A stretch of 35,887 nucleotides of DNA from Candidatus Doudnabacteria bacterium RIFCSPHIGHO2_01_FULL_46_24 (GCA_001777575.1 MFEL01000004.1:1-35887), one strand, 5' to 3'; shown: positions 24,534 through 34,799, counted from the stretch's first letter. Notes: generated by a model from the sequence alone, not told the origin. Program-made: numbers and translations.

Positions 24534-25292
24534 TCAATCCCGATGCTGGAACAGCGGCAAACAGGCGCCGATTATCCCGGCATGGTTAAGTTTGGAAACT
24601 TTAACTTTGGTCTTTGGGGGAAACTTTCGCAGGGTCCGGACTATGGCCTCAAGCTCTTTTTGCATGCCGGGAATCCGAGACCAGCCGCCACCAACCAAAA
24701 TTATCTCCGGATCAACAGAGCGGACGATGACCGATATAAGGGTGCGTAAAAATCGGCGAGCGTCAGAAGCTTTGTTAAATCGTCCGGCTTTCCTGACTTC
24801 CTGCTCCAAAAATTGTCCATTCAGCAATTCAATATGCCCGATTTCTCCAGCCAGGCTGTTGCTACCTATATAAATTTGCCTGTCAAAAACAATTCCCGAA
24901 CCAATGCCGGTTCCCAGAATAATCCCCACAACACTCCGAAAATTCCTTCCGCCCCCGACCACGGCTTCAGCCAGGGTGAACGCTTTGGCGTCGTTAATGA
25001 CATTTACCGGAACCTTAAAGCGTTTTTCTAGCAACTTTTTCAAATTCACCGTTTTCCAATGCTTAATGTTTCCCAGCTTCTTGACCTCTCCGGACGGCAA
25101 AACTTGCCCCGGCATACCTATGCCAATGGCATCAACGCACCCATAAGAGGCGATCAAATCCAAGAGCTGCTCCAACAAATTACTGTCAGAAGTCGGCAAA
25201 ACCTTGAGTTTACTTACCCGAAACCGCCGATCAACCAATCCTGCCGCGATTTTGCTCCCGCCGACATCAATACCCAAATTAAAGCTTGTCAT
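24534..25292 (-). CDS. ROK family kinase/regulator (glucokinase-like)
   Basis: LGIDVGGSKIAAGLVD; GIILGTGIGSGIVFDRQIYIGSNSLAGEIGHI. Confidence 0.85.
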   Translation of the reverse strand: MTSFNLGIDVGGSKIAAGLVDRRFRVSKLKVLPTSDSNLLEQLLDLIASYGCVDAIGIGMPGQVLPSGEVKKLGNIKHWKTVNLKKLLEKRFKVPVNVINDAKAFTLAEAVVGGGRNFRSVVGIILGTGIGSGIVFDRQIYIGSNSLAGEIGHIELLNGQFLEQEVRKAGRFNKASDARRFLRTLISVIVRSVDPEIILVGGGWSRIPGMQKELEAIVRTLRKFPPKTKVKVSKLNHAGIIGACLPLFQHRD

Positions 25293-25303
25293 AAAAAATA
25301 AAA

Positions 25304-25660
25304 TTAGGTGCTTTTATTATAATCCCCCGGATTAGACACGACAATTGCAATTCCGAGAATTATATACAGATCAGCCACATTGGCCCTAAACAGAGCAAAA
25401 TCTAAAAAATCACGGACCGAGTCAAAAAATATTCTATCCAACAGATTTGAAATGGCCCCGGCAAAAATCAGAACCAACCCTAAGCTAAATTTCGGATCTA
25501 AAGCTTTTCTCTCGAGATAAAAATAACCCAACAGCACTGCTAAAAAACCGCTGACCAAAAACAGATGGGGAAGATTGGAATTCAAAACCAAAAAGCCACG
25601 AGGGACGATTGCCTTCGTGACTTGGTCGAGTAAAATCAAAATTAAGAATGTTCGATACAC
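25304..25660 (-). CDS. lspA: Signal peptidase II (short)
   Basis: GAISNLLDRIFFDSVRDFLDF...FRANVADLYIILGI: catalytic Asp motifs. Confidence 0.8.
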   Translation of the reverse strand: MYRTFLILILLDQVTKAIVPRGFLVLNSNLPHLFLVSGFLAVLLGYFYLERKALDPKFSLGLVLIFAGAISNLLDRIFFDSVRDFLDFALFRANVADLYIILGIAIVVSNPGDYNKST

Positions 25661-25995
25661 GTGTCTGCTTCCGGTATTGCAAGCAAGCGGCCTTCTTCGA
25701 TGTCATCACCCTTCACGCATTTGCCGTAAGTGCCGTCTTCGATCCGCTTGAGCGCTGAGTCGACTTTCACCAATTTCTTTTCCATGTCTTGGGTCACTGC
25801 CAGGTTGGTTTCATAGAAAGTCATCTCGCTGGCGTTCTCATCTTCTTTGGAGCCGAACTCGGGAAACCGAGGTTTGTATTCTCCTGGATACGCTCCTGTT
25901 CCCTCATTGTCTGAATCAAAGCCAAGAATCGCGCGAAGTCTTTTTTTCTCCGCCAGTAGTTTTTCTCTGTTCTGTTCAATCAGTTGCTTATCCAT
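25642..25995 (-). CDS. DksA/TraR family zinc-finger-like regulator
   Basis: Coiled-coil N-terminus and RIEDGTYGKCVKGDDIEEGRLLAIPEADTCIEHS. Start at ATG 25995 preceded by TATAAT-N6. Confidence 0.85.
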   Translation of the reverse strand: MDKQLIEQNREKLLAEKKRLRAILGFDSDNEGTGAYPGEYKPRFPEFGSKEDENASEMTFYETNLAVTQDMEKKLVKVDSALKRIEDGTYGKCVKGDDIEEGRLLAIPEADTCIEHS

Positions 25996-26019
25996 ATGCA
26001 AATTATAACAAAAAAAGCC

Positions 26020-26483
26020 TCATCGGCCAATATCTTTGTGTCCTATAACGTTTTAGTGGTTACAGGACGGTATCATACCGTCCAAAATATATATTGAGTG
26101 ACGAGATACCGCCCTGTGGGCGGCCTCTACTTCAAGCTTATCTCCGCCTACAGGCTTCAATTCCGACGAGGTGTTGGAACTCAAGCCTGAGGCAGAGGTA
26201 AACATTCTAGAGTAGAAACCGATAAAAATGACTTATATATCTAGTCAATTTATAAGTGCAGGTTCTTCACTGTCCTTGTGGTGGTTAACACCTAACAATT
26301 TTATTTTATGTTTGTTTTTTTTGAACAAACCTTGAATTTTTGTTTTTGTTTTACAGGCAGCTGGACTAGAACAGCTCTGACGAATAGTGGAGAACGCCTG
26401 AGGGTCAACAATGACTGTTAACTATTAACTGCCCCAAGCACACTCCGCTATTCTCTAAATAATGCTTGAATTTTCAATGTTCT
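26020..26483 (-). ncRNA. Candidate long structured non-coding RNA between recA and dksA
   Basis: Promoter just upstream (TTGACA-17-TATACT on minus), no substantial ORF in the track, and multiple long hairpins including a rod of about 26 bp. Confidence 0.6.
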
Positions 26484-26489
26484 ACCAAT

Positions 26490-26518
26490 AGTATAGCAAA
26501 AAAACTAAACGTTGTCAA
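26490..26518 (-). promoter_or_regulatory. Strong sigma70-type promoter for the recA-dksA intergenic RNA
   Basis: Minus: TTGACA (26518-26513), 17 bp ending TGC, TATACT (26495-26490). Confidence 0.8.
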
Positions 26519-26520
26519 TA

Positions 26521-27543
26521 CTAATCAGCCGCTGAATCAGAAAGCACCGCTTCTTTCGCCTTATGCCTGACGCTTTTGTCTATTTCCTGGGCAACTTTCG
26601 GGTTTTGCGCTAAATACGCCTTGGCATTTTCCCGCCCCACCCCAAGTTTCACGTCGCCGAAACCATAAGTGTTGCCGTTTTTAACTACAGGCCCATACTT
26701 TACGGCGGTGTCCAACAAATCACCGACGTAAGAAATCCCACCTTCGGAAAACATGATGTCAAATTCCGCAGTCTTGAAGGGTGCTGCCACTTTATTTTTG
26801 ACGATCTTGGCTTTGACCCGGTTGCCGACGATCATTTCGCCCTGCTTGATCTGGGAAATCCTTCTGACGTCAATCCGAACAGAGGAATAAAACTTCAAAG
26901 CTTGGCCGCCGGTGGTGGTTTCGGGATTGCCGAACATCACGCCGATCTTCATGCGAATCTGATTGATGAAAATCACGGTCGAGCGGGACTTGGAAATAAT
27001 GCCTGTCAGCTTGCGCAAAGCTTGGCTCATCAACCTGGCATGCAATCCCATGTGTGAGTCGCCCATTTCTCCTTCCAGTTCAGCGCGGGGAGTGAGTGCG
27101 GCGACTGAATCGACAACGATCAAATCTACTGAATTTGAACGCACCAAGGTCTCAACGATATCCAGCGCTTGTTCGCCGCTGTCCGGCTGGCTGATGAGGA
27201 GCTTGTCCACTTTCATGCCCACGGCTTTCGCCCGCTCGGGATCAAGCGCATGCTCGGCATCAATAAAAGCCGCCACACCGCCGCTTTTCTGAACCTCGGC
27301 AATCACATGCATGGCGAGAGTGGTTTTGCCGGAAGCTTCCGGGCCGAAAATTTCAATCACTCGCCCTTTGGGAATGCCGCCGACACCCAAGGCCAAATCC
27401 AACGAAATGGAACCGGTGGGGATGGCATCAACATTCATGGCCTTAGCCATCTTCAAAGTCATGATCGAACCATCCCCGAATTTATCGCGGATGGCGTTCA
27501 GGGCTGATTCCAAATTGTCTTTGTGTTCTTCTATCTTGGTCAT
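26521..27543 (-). CDS. recA: RecA recombinase
   Basis: [58 protein letters not shown]. Confidence 0.98.
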   Translation of the reverse strand: MTKIEEHKDNLESALNAIRDKFGDGSIMTLKMAKAMNVDAIPTGSISLDLALGVGGIPKGRVIEIFGPEASGKTTLAMHVIAEVQKSGGVAAFIDAEHALDPERAKAVGMKVDKLLISQPDSGEQALDIVETLVRSNSVDLIVVDSVAALTPRAELEGEMGDSHMGLHARLMSQALRKLTGIISKSRSTVIFINQIRMKIGVMFGNPETTTGGQALKFYSSVRIDVRRISQIKQGEMIVGNRVKAKIVKNKVAAPFKTAEFDIMFSEGGISYVGDLLDTAVKYGPVVKNGNTYGFGDVKLGVGRENAKAYLAQNPKVAQEIDKSVRHKAKEAVLSDSAAD

Positions 27544-27566
27544 GGGTTTATTATACGCAATTTATT

Positions 27567-28487
27567 CTATTTTGAAAATTCAACGTTGCGGACCACCTCG
27601 CCTTCGCGTCCCAGCTTACCCAGATTTTTGCCGTTGTATATGACCTCAGTCGAGCCGGCGTTGGCTGAAGTCAAAAGAATTTCCTTTTTTGCCGAAACGG
27701 TCTTGATTGAGCCGGCCAGCATGGTTCCGCGCTGAACCACGACCCCATCGGCTTCCAAATATATCCAGGCCGGTTCTGGACCAATATTGAGTACGACGTT
27801 GATTTCGGAGTCAGCTATCGGCTTATCGGATGGAATTTCGGCTGAAACATTGAGAATACGCTTGTTTTCGCGCTTGAATTTATTAACTGCCTTAATTTCC
27901 AGCACATTCAAGCCGGCGCTGAGAGTTAAATTCTCGTTAAATTGGCCGTTTCTGTCCACCAACACCGCCTGATTGTTGATTAACACATCCGCTCCGACTT
28001 CGGTTTTGCCCGAAACCGTAACACTGCTGCCGGCAATGGACACGTTATCCGCCGGCTCGAGAATTTCGAGAGCCGGTGGAGTCAATACCGAACGAATTTG
28101 CAGTCCGACATAGACCAACAAGACAATCACGGCCGCGGCACTTAACCCCAAAATGAAAATTTTTGGGTGTAAATTTATCCTAAAGCGCCGTTTGGCTTCG
28201 GTTTTGGGAGCTTCTTCAAAACCATGCTCTTTCTGATACTGCTCAACCAGCGCCTCCTCCGGGAGGTGATAGACTTCGGAAAGCTGTTTGAGAAATCCTT
28301 TGATATAAACTTCTGCTGGCAATTTGTTCCATTCGCCCCTTTCCAAGCTTTCCAAATAGGCTGGCTTGATCTGCGTGAGCATGCTCACGGTCCGGATGTC
28401 CAAATTCAACTTGCGCCGATACTGCCCCAAAAAATCTCCAAGCGTATCTATCTTCACCGGCTTTTGGGTAAACAGCTCTCCCATCAA
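27567..28487 (-). CDS. RodZ-like protein: N-terminal HTH, single TM, extracellular Ig-like/DUF4115-like region
   Basis: LGDFLGQYRRKLNLDIRTVSMLTQIKPAYLESLERGEWNKLPAEVYIKGFLKQLSEVYHLPEE. Confidence 0.8.
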   Translation of the reverse strand: MMGELFTQKPVKIDTLGDFLGQYRRKLNLDIRTVSMLTQIKPAYLESLERGEWNKLPAEVYIKGFLKQLSEVYHLPEEALVEQYQKEHGFEEAPKTEAKRRFRINLHPKIFILGLSAAAVIVLLVYVGLQIRSVLTPPALEILEPADNVSIAGSSVTVSGKTEVGADVLINNQAVLVDRNGQFNENLTLSAGLNVLEIKAVNKFKRENKRILNVSAEIPSDKPIADSEINVVLNIGPEPAWIYLEADGVVVQRGTMLAGSIKTVSAKKEILLTSANAGSTEVIYNGKNLGKLGREGEVVRNVEFSK

Positions 28488-30640
28488 AATCGCTCCTCAC
28501 CTTCTTCCACTTCCTCGGATCCTGTGGAGCCGTAAACTTCGCGCGGTCTGGCACCCTCCCCAGGACCAATAATGCCCCGCTCTTCCAAGATGTCCAGAAG
28601 CCTCGCCGCACGCGCGTAACCAATGCGCAATCTTCTCTGGAGGAGCGATGCTGAAGCCTTGCCGGCATTCCTCACGGTCTCAATGGCGAGCGGAACTAAA
28701 GTGTCGTCATCGTCTTCGCTTCCTGCGGAGGAGTAATGCTCTTTTTTTGGCTTTTCCAAAATCTGCTCGTCATACGACGCTTCCACTCCCTGGTTTTTTA
28801 AAAATTCAGTCACCCGCTTGATTTCTTTTTCCGAGACATATGAACCCTGAATTCGCTTCGGTTTGCTGAGCTCAGCGGTAACATAGAGCATATCACCGCC
28901 GCCTAACAACTTCTCCGCGCCAGCCATGTCCAGAATGGTGCGAGAATCCACCTGGCTGGCCACGGCAAACGCGATCCGGGCCGTGATATTGGCTTTGATC
29001 AAGCCGGTAATGACATCCACGGAAGGCCGCTGGGTGGCCACGACCAAATGAATCCCCACAGCGCGGGCCATTTGCGCCAGCCGGACGATAGCAGCTTCCA
29101 CGTCGTTCTGCGCTACACTCATCAAATCCGCCAACTCGTCAATGACTACGGCCAAATACGGCAGTTTGATCAGGGAGGATTGGTTGTACTCGAAAATGTT
29201 GCGCTTATGAACCTCGGAGAGCAGTTTGTACCGCCGATCCATTTCTGAAACCACCCACTTCAGCGCATTCACCGCCTGCTGGTGGTCAATGATGACTTTG
29301 GTCAAAAGGTGCGGAATGCCGTTGTATAACGCCAGCTCAACCCGTTTAGGATCAATGACGATTAATTTGACCTCTTGGGGTGAAGCGCGATAGAGCAGGC
29401 TGAGCATTATCGTATTGATGCAGACTGATTTGCCGCTGCCGGTGGCTCCAGCAATCAACAAATGCGGCATTCTTGAAAGATCGGAGATCATCGGGTGTCC
29501 GGCCACATCCCGGCCCAAGGCGAAAGCCAGCTTGGAAGGATGTTCGACAAAACTGGCATGACCCAAAATTTCCTTAATACCCACCAGGGCCGCGGATTTG
29601 TTCGGAATTTCTATCCCGACCAAAGCCTTGCCCGGGATAGGCAGCTCCATGCGAACCGACGAAGCCGCCAAGGCCAGCGCCAAATCGTTCTGCAGAGCTG
29701 CGATTTGGGAAAGCTTGACCCCAACCGCTGGACGAAGGGTGTACTGCGTCACCGTCGGCCCGACATTGACCTCGCCCATCTCCACTTCAATGCCAAAATC
29801 ATTCAAAGTCTTTTGAATGATGGAAACGTTCATTTCGATGTTGCCCGAATCAACCTTGGTTTTGGAATCATCCAAAAGATCAAGCGGGGGAAATTTCCAA
29901 TTTTTGTCAGCGATCGCTCCCGGCTTTATTTTTCTCGGAAGTCGAATTTCATCCAACCCATGAACTACCGGCCTGTCAGCAACCGTTTCCTTCACAGCCT
30001 TGTTGAATTCCCCTACGCTTTCTTTGATAAATCCTCCGGACAGCGCGGCATTGTTGATCTTAAAAGAAGCTGGCTTCCCTGTGCCAATCGAAGTTTCGGA
30101 CTTTTTGCGGAACAAATCTCGGAGAGAAACGTTGAAGGTCACCAGAAACGCAATCACTATACCTGCAAAGATGACGACTAAACTAGCCGCAAACCCCATG
30201 ATTTGAATCAGCGGATAGCTCAGCAATAATCCCAAATACCCCCCGCCAACCCCCTGTTTCACAAGCTCAAAGGATTTGCCCACATCTGAACGGATAACCA
30301 GCAAATGCAAAACCCCGGTTAAGGTCAAAATCAACAGCACTCCGCCGACGTAGGCATGGGTCGAAACGCTTCGTCTTTCTTCATCGTCATCTGACTGCCT
30401 AAAAAGCGCAATAACCATCATCAAAAAAACCGCAGGCACCCCGTAGGCCATCCACCCGAAAGCCAACTTCAGCACCCGCTCCAAAATTGCACCTAAAGGG
30501 CCGGCATTGCCGGTCAAACCCAAAATAAAAATTATGGAAAGAACAATAAAAAACACCACAGCTACGCCTTTGCGAGTTCCTTTTTTCAAATTGAGCTGCG
30601 GCCGCCTAAATTCTCTCTCTACTTGGTTCTTTCTTGCCAT
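28484..30640 (-). CDS. ftsK: DNA translocase FtsK/SpoIIIE
   Basis: PHLLIAGATGSGKSVCINTIMLSLLYRA, VVIDELADLM, C-terminal winged-helix gamma domain. Confidence 0.96.
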   Translation of the reverse strand: MARKNQVEREFRRPQLNLKKGTRKGVAVVFFIVLSIIFILGLTGNAGPLGAILERVLKLAFGWMAYGVPAVFLMMVIALFRQSDDDEERRSVSTHAYVGGVLLILTLTGVLHLLVIRSDVGKSFELVKQGVGGGYLGLLLSYPLIQIMGFAASLVVIFAGIVIAFLVTFNVSLRDLFRKKSETSIGTGKPASFKINNAALSGGFIKESVGEFNKAVKETVADRPVVHGLDEIRLPRKIKPGAIADKNWKFPPLDLLDDSKTKVDSGNIEMNVSIIQKTLNDFGIEVEMGEVNVGPTVTQYTLRPAVGVKLSQIAALQNDLALALAASSVRMELPIPGKALVGIEIPNKSAALVGIKEILGHASFVEHPSKLAFALGRDVAGHPMISDLSRMPHLLIAGATGSGKSVCINTIMLSLLYRASPQEVKLIVIDPKRVELALYNGIPHLLTKVIIDHQQAVNALKWVVSEMDRRYKLLSEVHKRNIFEYNQSSLIKLPYLAVVIDELADLMSVAQNDVEAAIVRLAQMARAVGIHLVVATQRPSVDVITGLIKANITARIAFAVASQVDSRTILDMAGAEKLLGGGDMLYVTAELSKPKRIQGSYVSEKEIKRVTEFLKNQGVEASYDEQILEKPKKEHYSSAGSEDDDDTLVPLAIETVRNAGKASASLLQRRLRIGYARAARLLDILEERGIIGPGEGARPREVYGSTGSEEVEEGEERF

Positions 30641-30675
30641 ATTTTGTATTTATTTTACCATAAAATATCTAAGAA

Positions 30676-31629
30676 TTAAATGTCGATTTGCCAGGCGTTC
30701 CCTTTGCGTATGAGCCTGCCTTTGATCTTGAACCCGGAAGCTAATTTATGCCCGCCCCCGCCCAGCGATTGGGCCAACTTCGAGACATCCACGCCCTTGT
30801 GAGGTTCTGAGCGAAGCGATCCTTTGACCTCTCCGGCGTCTTGGCGCAAGAGCAGGGCAAATTTCGCCTGGGGAATGTTGTTGAGAAGTTCGACAAATCC
30901 TTCCAAATCGTCGTCCGAGGCTCCGGCTTCTTTCAGATCTTCTTCCGTTAAGACTGAGAACACCATTTTTTTCTCCGGATCAAATCTCGTATTTTCCAAA
31001 CCTTTGGCATAGGCCCGAATGGTCGAGGGTGGCTTCTTACCCATGAGCTGCACGGCGATTTTGTCTATCCTGGCTCCTTTCTTCAAAAGCTCAGCCGAGG
31101 CTTCGAGGCATTCTGACGTAGTGTTGGCGTGCTTAAACCCGCCCGTGTCGTAAAAAATTCCAGTCAAAAGACAGGTGGCAATGTCTTTGGTAATCTCCGC
31201 TGAGGTGAATTTCAAAAAATAATAAACCAATTCCGCCACTGACGAGGTGCTGGGCTCCACGACATTGACTGAAGCAAAGGCGATATTGTCAGGATGGTGA
31301 TCAAAGTTTATAGTCTGGCACTGCAATGATTCCAATCTTTTCAATCCGGTTCTTTCGATCCGATTGCAGCCGAAAAATATCGCCAAGTCGAAATTCAAAT
31401 CTCCCACTTCTTGCGAGACCGCTTCCCAGCCAGAGAGGAATTTGAACTTCTCCGGCATTTCGCCCCTGATGGCGACCCAAACTTGCTTCTTCAACTGAAG
31501 CAAGAACAAACGCATGGCTAACACGGAACCGAGATCATCGCCGTCCGGTCCTTCGTGCATGGTCAAAAAAATTCGGTCAGAGCTTTGAATGAGATCCCAA
31601 GCTTGCTCAAACTGCATCTTTGTCTTCAT
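30676..31629 (-). CDS. DHH/DHHA1 phosphoesterase (NrnA-like)
   Basis: FDHHPDN motif; DHHA1 GGGGHKLASGFKI. Confidence 0.88.
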   Translation of the reverse strand: MKTKMQFEQAWDLIQSSDRIFLTMHEGPDGDDLGSVLAMRLFLLQLKKQVWVAIRGEMPEKFKFLSGWEAVSQEVGDLNFDLAIFFGCNRIERTGLKRLESLQCQTINFDHHPDNIAFASVNVVEPSTSSVAELVYYFLKFTSAEITKDIATCLLTGIFYDTGGFKHANTTSECLEASAELLKKGARIDKIAVQLMGKKPPSTIRAYAKGLENTRFDPEKKMVFSVLTEEDLKEAGASDDDLEGFVELLNNIPQAKFALLLRQDAGEVKGSLRSEPHKGVDVSKLAQSLGGGGHKLASGFKIKGRLIRKGNAWQIDI

Positions 31630-31957
31630 GGCTTTGTTTCAACAATTTACTAATGCGGGACACGTAGGCTTGGGAATAATCGACCACAAAGGCCACTCGC
31701 GGTACGACTTTCATGGCCAGTTTTCTATTTATGCTGCCCTGAATTTCATACAGCGATTCGGCGATTTTGGCCAGCACCATTTTTTCTGTCAGCTCGTCCG
31801 ACGGCAAAATAGTAATCGAAGCTTTCGCGTGGCGCAAATCTTCCGAAGTTTCCACTTTGCTGACCGTGACCATTGCCCCCAATTCCATTCCTTGCAAAAA
31901 ACGGCCCGCCTCCTGCTTGAGCAACGATGAAACTCGGTCAGTGCGCCTGCTCATCAA
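31607..31957 (-). CDS. rbfA: Ribosome-binding factor A
   Basis: RVSSLLKQEAGRFLQ...MVTVSKVETSEDLRHAKASITILP; follows infB. Confidence 0.88.
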   Translation of the reverse strand: MMSRRTDRVSSLLKQEAGRFLQGMELGAMVTVSKVETSEDLRHAKASITILPSDELTEKMVLAKIAESLYEIQGSINRKLAMKVVPRVAFVVDYSQAYVSRISKLLKQSHEDKDAV

Positions 31958-33873
31958 ATAGTCCGCTTTCGAATACTCTCTTCATACGCGATCAGAACAT
32001 CCCCCGCTTCAATCTTCGTTTTGGTTTTGACACTGAGGCCAAACTCGCTCCCATTCAAAACCTCTTTGGTTTTGACCTTGTTTTGCTGCAGCTCAAGCAC
32101 TTCGCCGTTGCCAATTATCTTATCTCCGCGTTTAATCTCAAGTTTTACAGAGTCTTTCAGTTTCCCTTCCGCAACGTTGCCGCCAATCACCATTCTGTCT
32201 TTTTCACTCCGGAAGACAGCCAAAACCTTAGCCCGGCCCAAATCTGTCCTCAGAACCTCCGGAGTCAGCATTTCCACCACTGAACGAGTCAATTCCTCCA
32301 CCAGCTCATAGATGACGCTATAGAGGCGCACCGGAACCAATCTCGCCGAGGCCAGCTTGGCCGCCTGGGGCGAAAGCCGCGTGTGGAAACCAATGATAGA
32401 AGCGGAAGCCGCTTGCGCGCGCAGCACATCATTCTCAGAAATTTCGCCGGCCGACTGATCCAGAATGTTGATCTTAACTTCAGCGTTTTTTAGTTTAGCA
32501 ATAGCCTCTGCAATCGCCTCCAGACTGCCGGAAACATCCGCCTTAATGATTAAATTAAGTTCTTTCCCGGACACCTGGAGCGAACTTTTTGAAGCAACTT
32601 TCTTGGCCCGTTCGGATTTGATTACCAGCAATGCCTGGGCGGAAGCTTCAGTCAGCAAAGGGTAAGTTTTCATGATATCGCCAGTGGCAGGTAATGCAGA
32701 AAGGCCGGTAATGGCGACTGGCTGGGAGGGGAGCGCGTTTTTGACTTTTACCCCTTTCGCGTCAGCCATGGCTCTAATTTTGCCAAAAGCCCCGCCCACT
32801 GCCACGATGTCAGAAAGTTTCAAACTGCCATTTTGGATAAGTACGGTGGCCACCGGACCCAAGGTCTTCGACGCATGCGATTCAATCACCGTCCCGACCG
32901 TTTGCCCCGCAGGATTAGCCCGTAAATCCAAAACGTCGGACTGAAGCAGGATCAAATCCAACAATTCATCTACCCCAGCCCCGGTCTGCGCCGAGACTTG
33001 AGCCACTGGCACAGCCCCACCCCATTCTTCAATCAGCACGCCAAAGTCCGCCAGTTCTTTTTTGACTCTTTCAATGTTGGCGTCGGGCTTGTCAATTTTA
33101 TTGATCACGACTATAAGCGGAGTTGCGGTAACTTTGGCGCGGTTGATGACTTCAATTGTCTGAGGCTTGACGCCATCGTCGGCCGCCACCACCAACACGA
33201 TCATATCCGTGACATTCGCCCCACGCGCGCGCATCGCGCCAAACGCCTCATGCCCCGGAGTATCCAGAAATGTTATCTGTTTGTTGTTCCTCGTTATTTG
33301 ATACGCGCCAATATGCTGGGTAATTCGTCCAGCTTCTTTCTCGACGACCTTGGTATTTCGAATTATATCCAAAAGGGTTGTTTTGCCGTGATCCACATGG
33401 CCCATAATCGCCACAACGGGCGGACGAAGGACAAAGCTTTCTGGATGTGCGCTTTTTTCCGCTTCCATTATTTCCTCCACATAGCCAAGCCCCAGCTTGA
33501 CTGAGGCTTCTACGGCCTCAGCCACCTTAAACCCCAAATCAGTGGCCACGATGGCCGCAGTATCGTAATCGATCTCTTCATTGATGGTGGCCATGACCCC
33601 GTTTTCAATGAGTTTTTTTATCACTACGGTCACTTCCAAGCCCAATTTGGCAGCCAATTCCTTCACCGACAAAACCTTGGGTAGGGAGATTGCCGTATCC
33701 GTTCTTGTTTCTGTCTGCGCAACCTTTGAACCGAAGGCATTTAGAATCTGCTTAGCCAGCAGATTGTCTATTTTGTTGGCCCGGGGAGAAATAAAAAATC
33801 CGGCTGTATTGGCTTTCACCCGCAGCTGCGAGATGGGAATATTCAATTGCTTTGAAAGTGTCGAAATATCCAT
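31954..33873 (-). CDS. infB: Translation initiation factor IF-2
   Basis: [53 protein letters not shown]. Confidence 0.97.
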   Translation of the reverse strand: MDISTLSKQLNIPISQLRVKANTAGFFISPRANKIDNLLAKQILNAFGSKVAQTETRTDTAISLPKVLSVKELAAKLGLEVTVVIKKLIENGVMATINEEIDYDTAAIVATDLGFKVAEAVEASVKLGLGYVEEIMEAEKSAHPESFVLRPPVVAIMGHVDHGKTTLLDIIRNTKVVEKEAGRITQHIGAYQITRNNKQITFLDTPGHEAFGAMRARGANVTDMIVLVVAADDGVKPQTIEVINRAKVTATPLIVVINKIDKPDANIERVKKELADFGVLIEEWGGAVPVAQVSAQTGAGVDELLDLILLQSDVLDLRANPAGQTVGTVIESHASKTLGPVATVLIQNGSLKLSDIVAVGGAFGKIRAMADAKGVKVKNALPSQPVAITGLSALPATGDIMKTYPLLTEASAQALLVIKSERAKKVASKSSLQVSGKELNLIIKADVSGSLEAIAEAIAKLKNAEVKINILDQSAGEISENDVLRAQAASASIIGFHTRLSPQAAKLASARLVPVRLYSVIYELVEELTRSVVEMLTPEVLRTDLGRAKVLAVFRSEKDRMVIGGNVAEGKLKDSVKLEIKRGDKIIGNGEVLELQQNKVKTKEVLNGSEFGLSVKTKTKIEAGDVLIAYEESIRKRTI

Positions 33874-33912
33874 GACAGGTTATTATGGACTAATCTACGA
33901 CAAAAATCAAGA

Positions 33913-34677
33913 CTATTTTCTGGGCGGCTCGGACTGCTCCCACATATACCAAAACCACTTGCGATAACTCCCCGCCAAGTCTTTGCTGCGGATAATAAAA
34001 AACACCGTGTCTTCCGGAACTTTACCAATGGTCAAACCCGTGTAACTGACGACATAATCGCCAAACATACCCACGCCCGAATTGGTCGAGTACTTTTTCG
34101 GCAAAAACCGGTATTTTAAATCACCGGGAAAATATTTTGGGAAATTAGGCATTTCTTGCTTGACTTCATAATCAAACAGCTGAATGAATTTAATTTTTTT
34201 GCGGTTGGCTTCCCTGAAAAAAGCATCACGCGCCGCCTTATCTAATCTGGGGTCAAACCATCCGCCTTTGGCGCCGATAAAATAGCTGTCTTGGCCAATT
34301 CGCAGAATATCCCGCCAAATATTTTGCTGCCCCGCGAACCCGCGGTAGATAAAAGCCTCTTGCGGAGCCAGACGTTCTCTAAATTTTTTCTTCAGTTCCG
34401 GCAGAACTTTTTGCAATTGCTCTTGTTTGACTGACAGCAGCTCCACCAGTTTATCCGGGTCCACCGCGTTGTAGCGGTTTTCTTTGGTGGAAATTATTTG
34501 AAAGCACAGGCCCTTGTCAATCAGGCGCTGAATAGCGTCATAAGCGTTCCGGCGGTGGATATGGGCAAACACGGCAATGTCGGAGATGCCGGATTCGCCA
34601 TGTTCCACCAGCGCTTCGTAAATCTTGGCCTCATTCGGACTTAAGCCCAGAGATTCGTAGATATTGAAATTTGACAT
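33913..34677 (-). CDS. TrmB-family transcriptional regulator
   Basis: YESLGLSPNEAKIYEALVEHGESGISDIAVFAHIHRRNAYDAIQRLIDKGL wHTH followed by coiled coil. Confidence 0.82.
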   Translation of the reverse strand: MSNFNIYESLGLSPNEAKIYEALVEHGESGISDIAVFAHIHRRNAYDAIQRLIDKGLCFQIISTKENRYNAVDPDKLVELLSVKQEQLQKVLPELKKKFRERLAPQEAFIYRGFAGQQNIWRDILRIGQDSYFIGAKGGWFDPRLDKAARDAFFREANRKKIKFIQLFDYEVKQEMPNFPKYFPGDLKYRFLPKKYSTNSGVGMFGDYVVSYTGLTIGKVPEDTVFFIIRSKDLAGSYRKWFWYMWEQSEPPRK

Positions 34678-34695
34678 TTGTTATTTGGAATTTGT

Positions 34696-34730
34696 GGTGG
34701 CCTTAGCCACCGCATGGTGGTCTTGGCCAC
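34696..34730. promoter_or_regulatory. Tandem operator-like palindromes upstream of the trmB-like gene
   Basis: GGTGGCCTTAGCCACC (34696-34711) and GGTGGTCTTGGCCAC (34716-34730), start-to-start distance 20 bp. Confidence 0.55.
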
Positions 34731-34799
34731 TCTTTATGCATATTATATGCTTTCTGGCTAACAGTCAACCTCGACTGGAGCTTTTAAGGAGGAAACCCA

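Noticed and set aside
26000-26520. Considered tmRNA, RNase P RNA, SRP RNA and 6S RNA for the recA-dksA intergenic RNA
   Set aside because: No tRNA-like T-arm/CCA or tag-peptide region, no RNase P P4 signatures, no SRP GGAAG/tetraloop core, and no convincing 6S bubble by eye. Kept as unassigned.
29495-30181. 228 aa plus-strand ORF antisense to ftsK
   Set aside because: ftsK reading frame is unambiguous.
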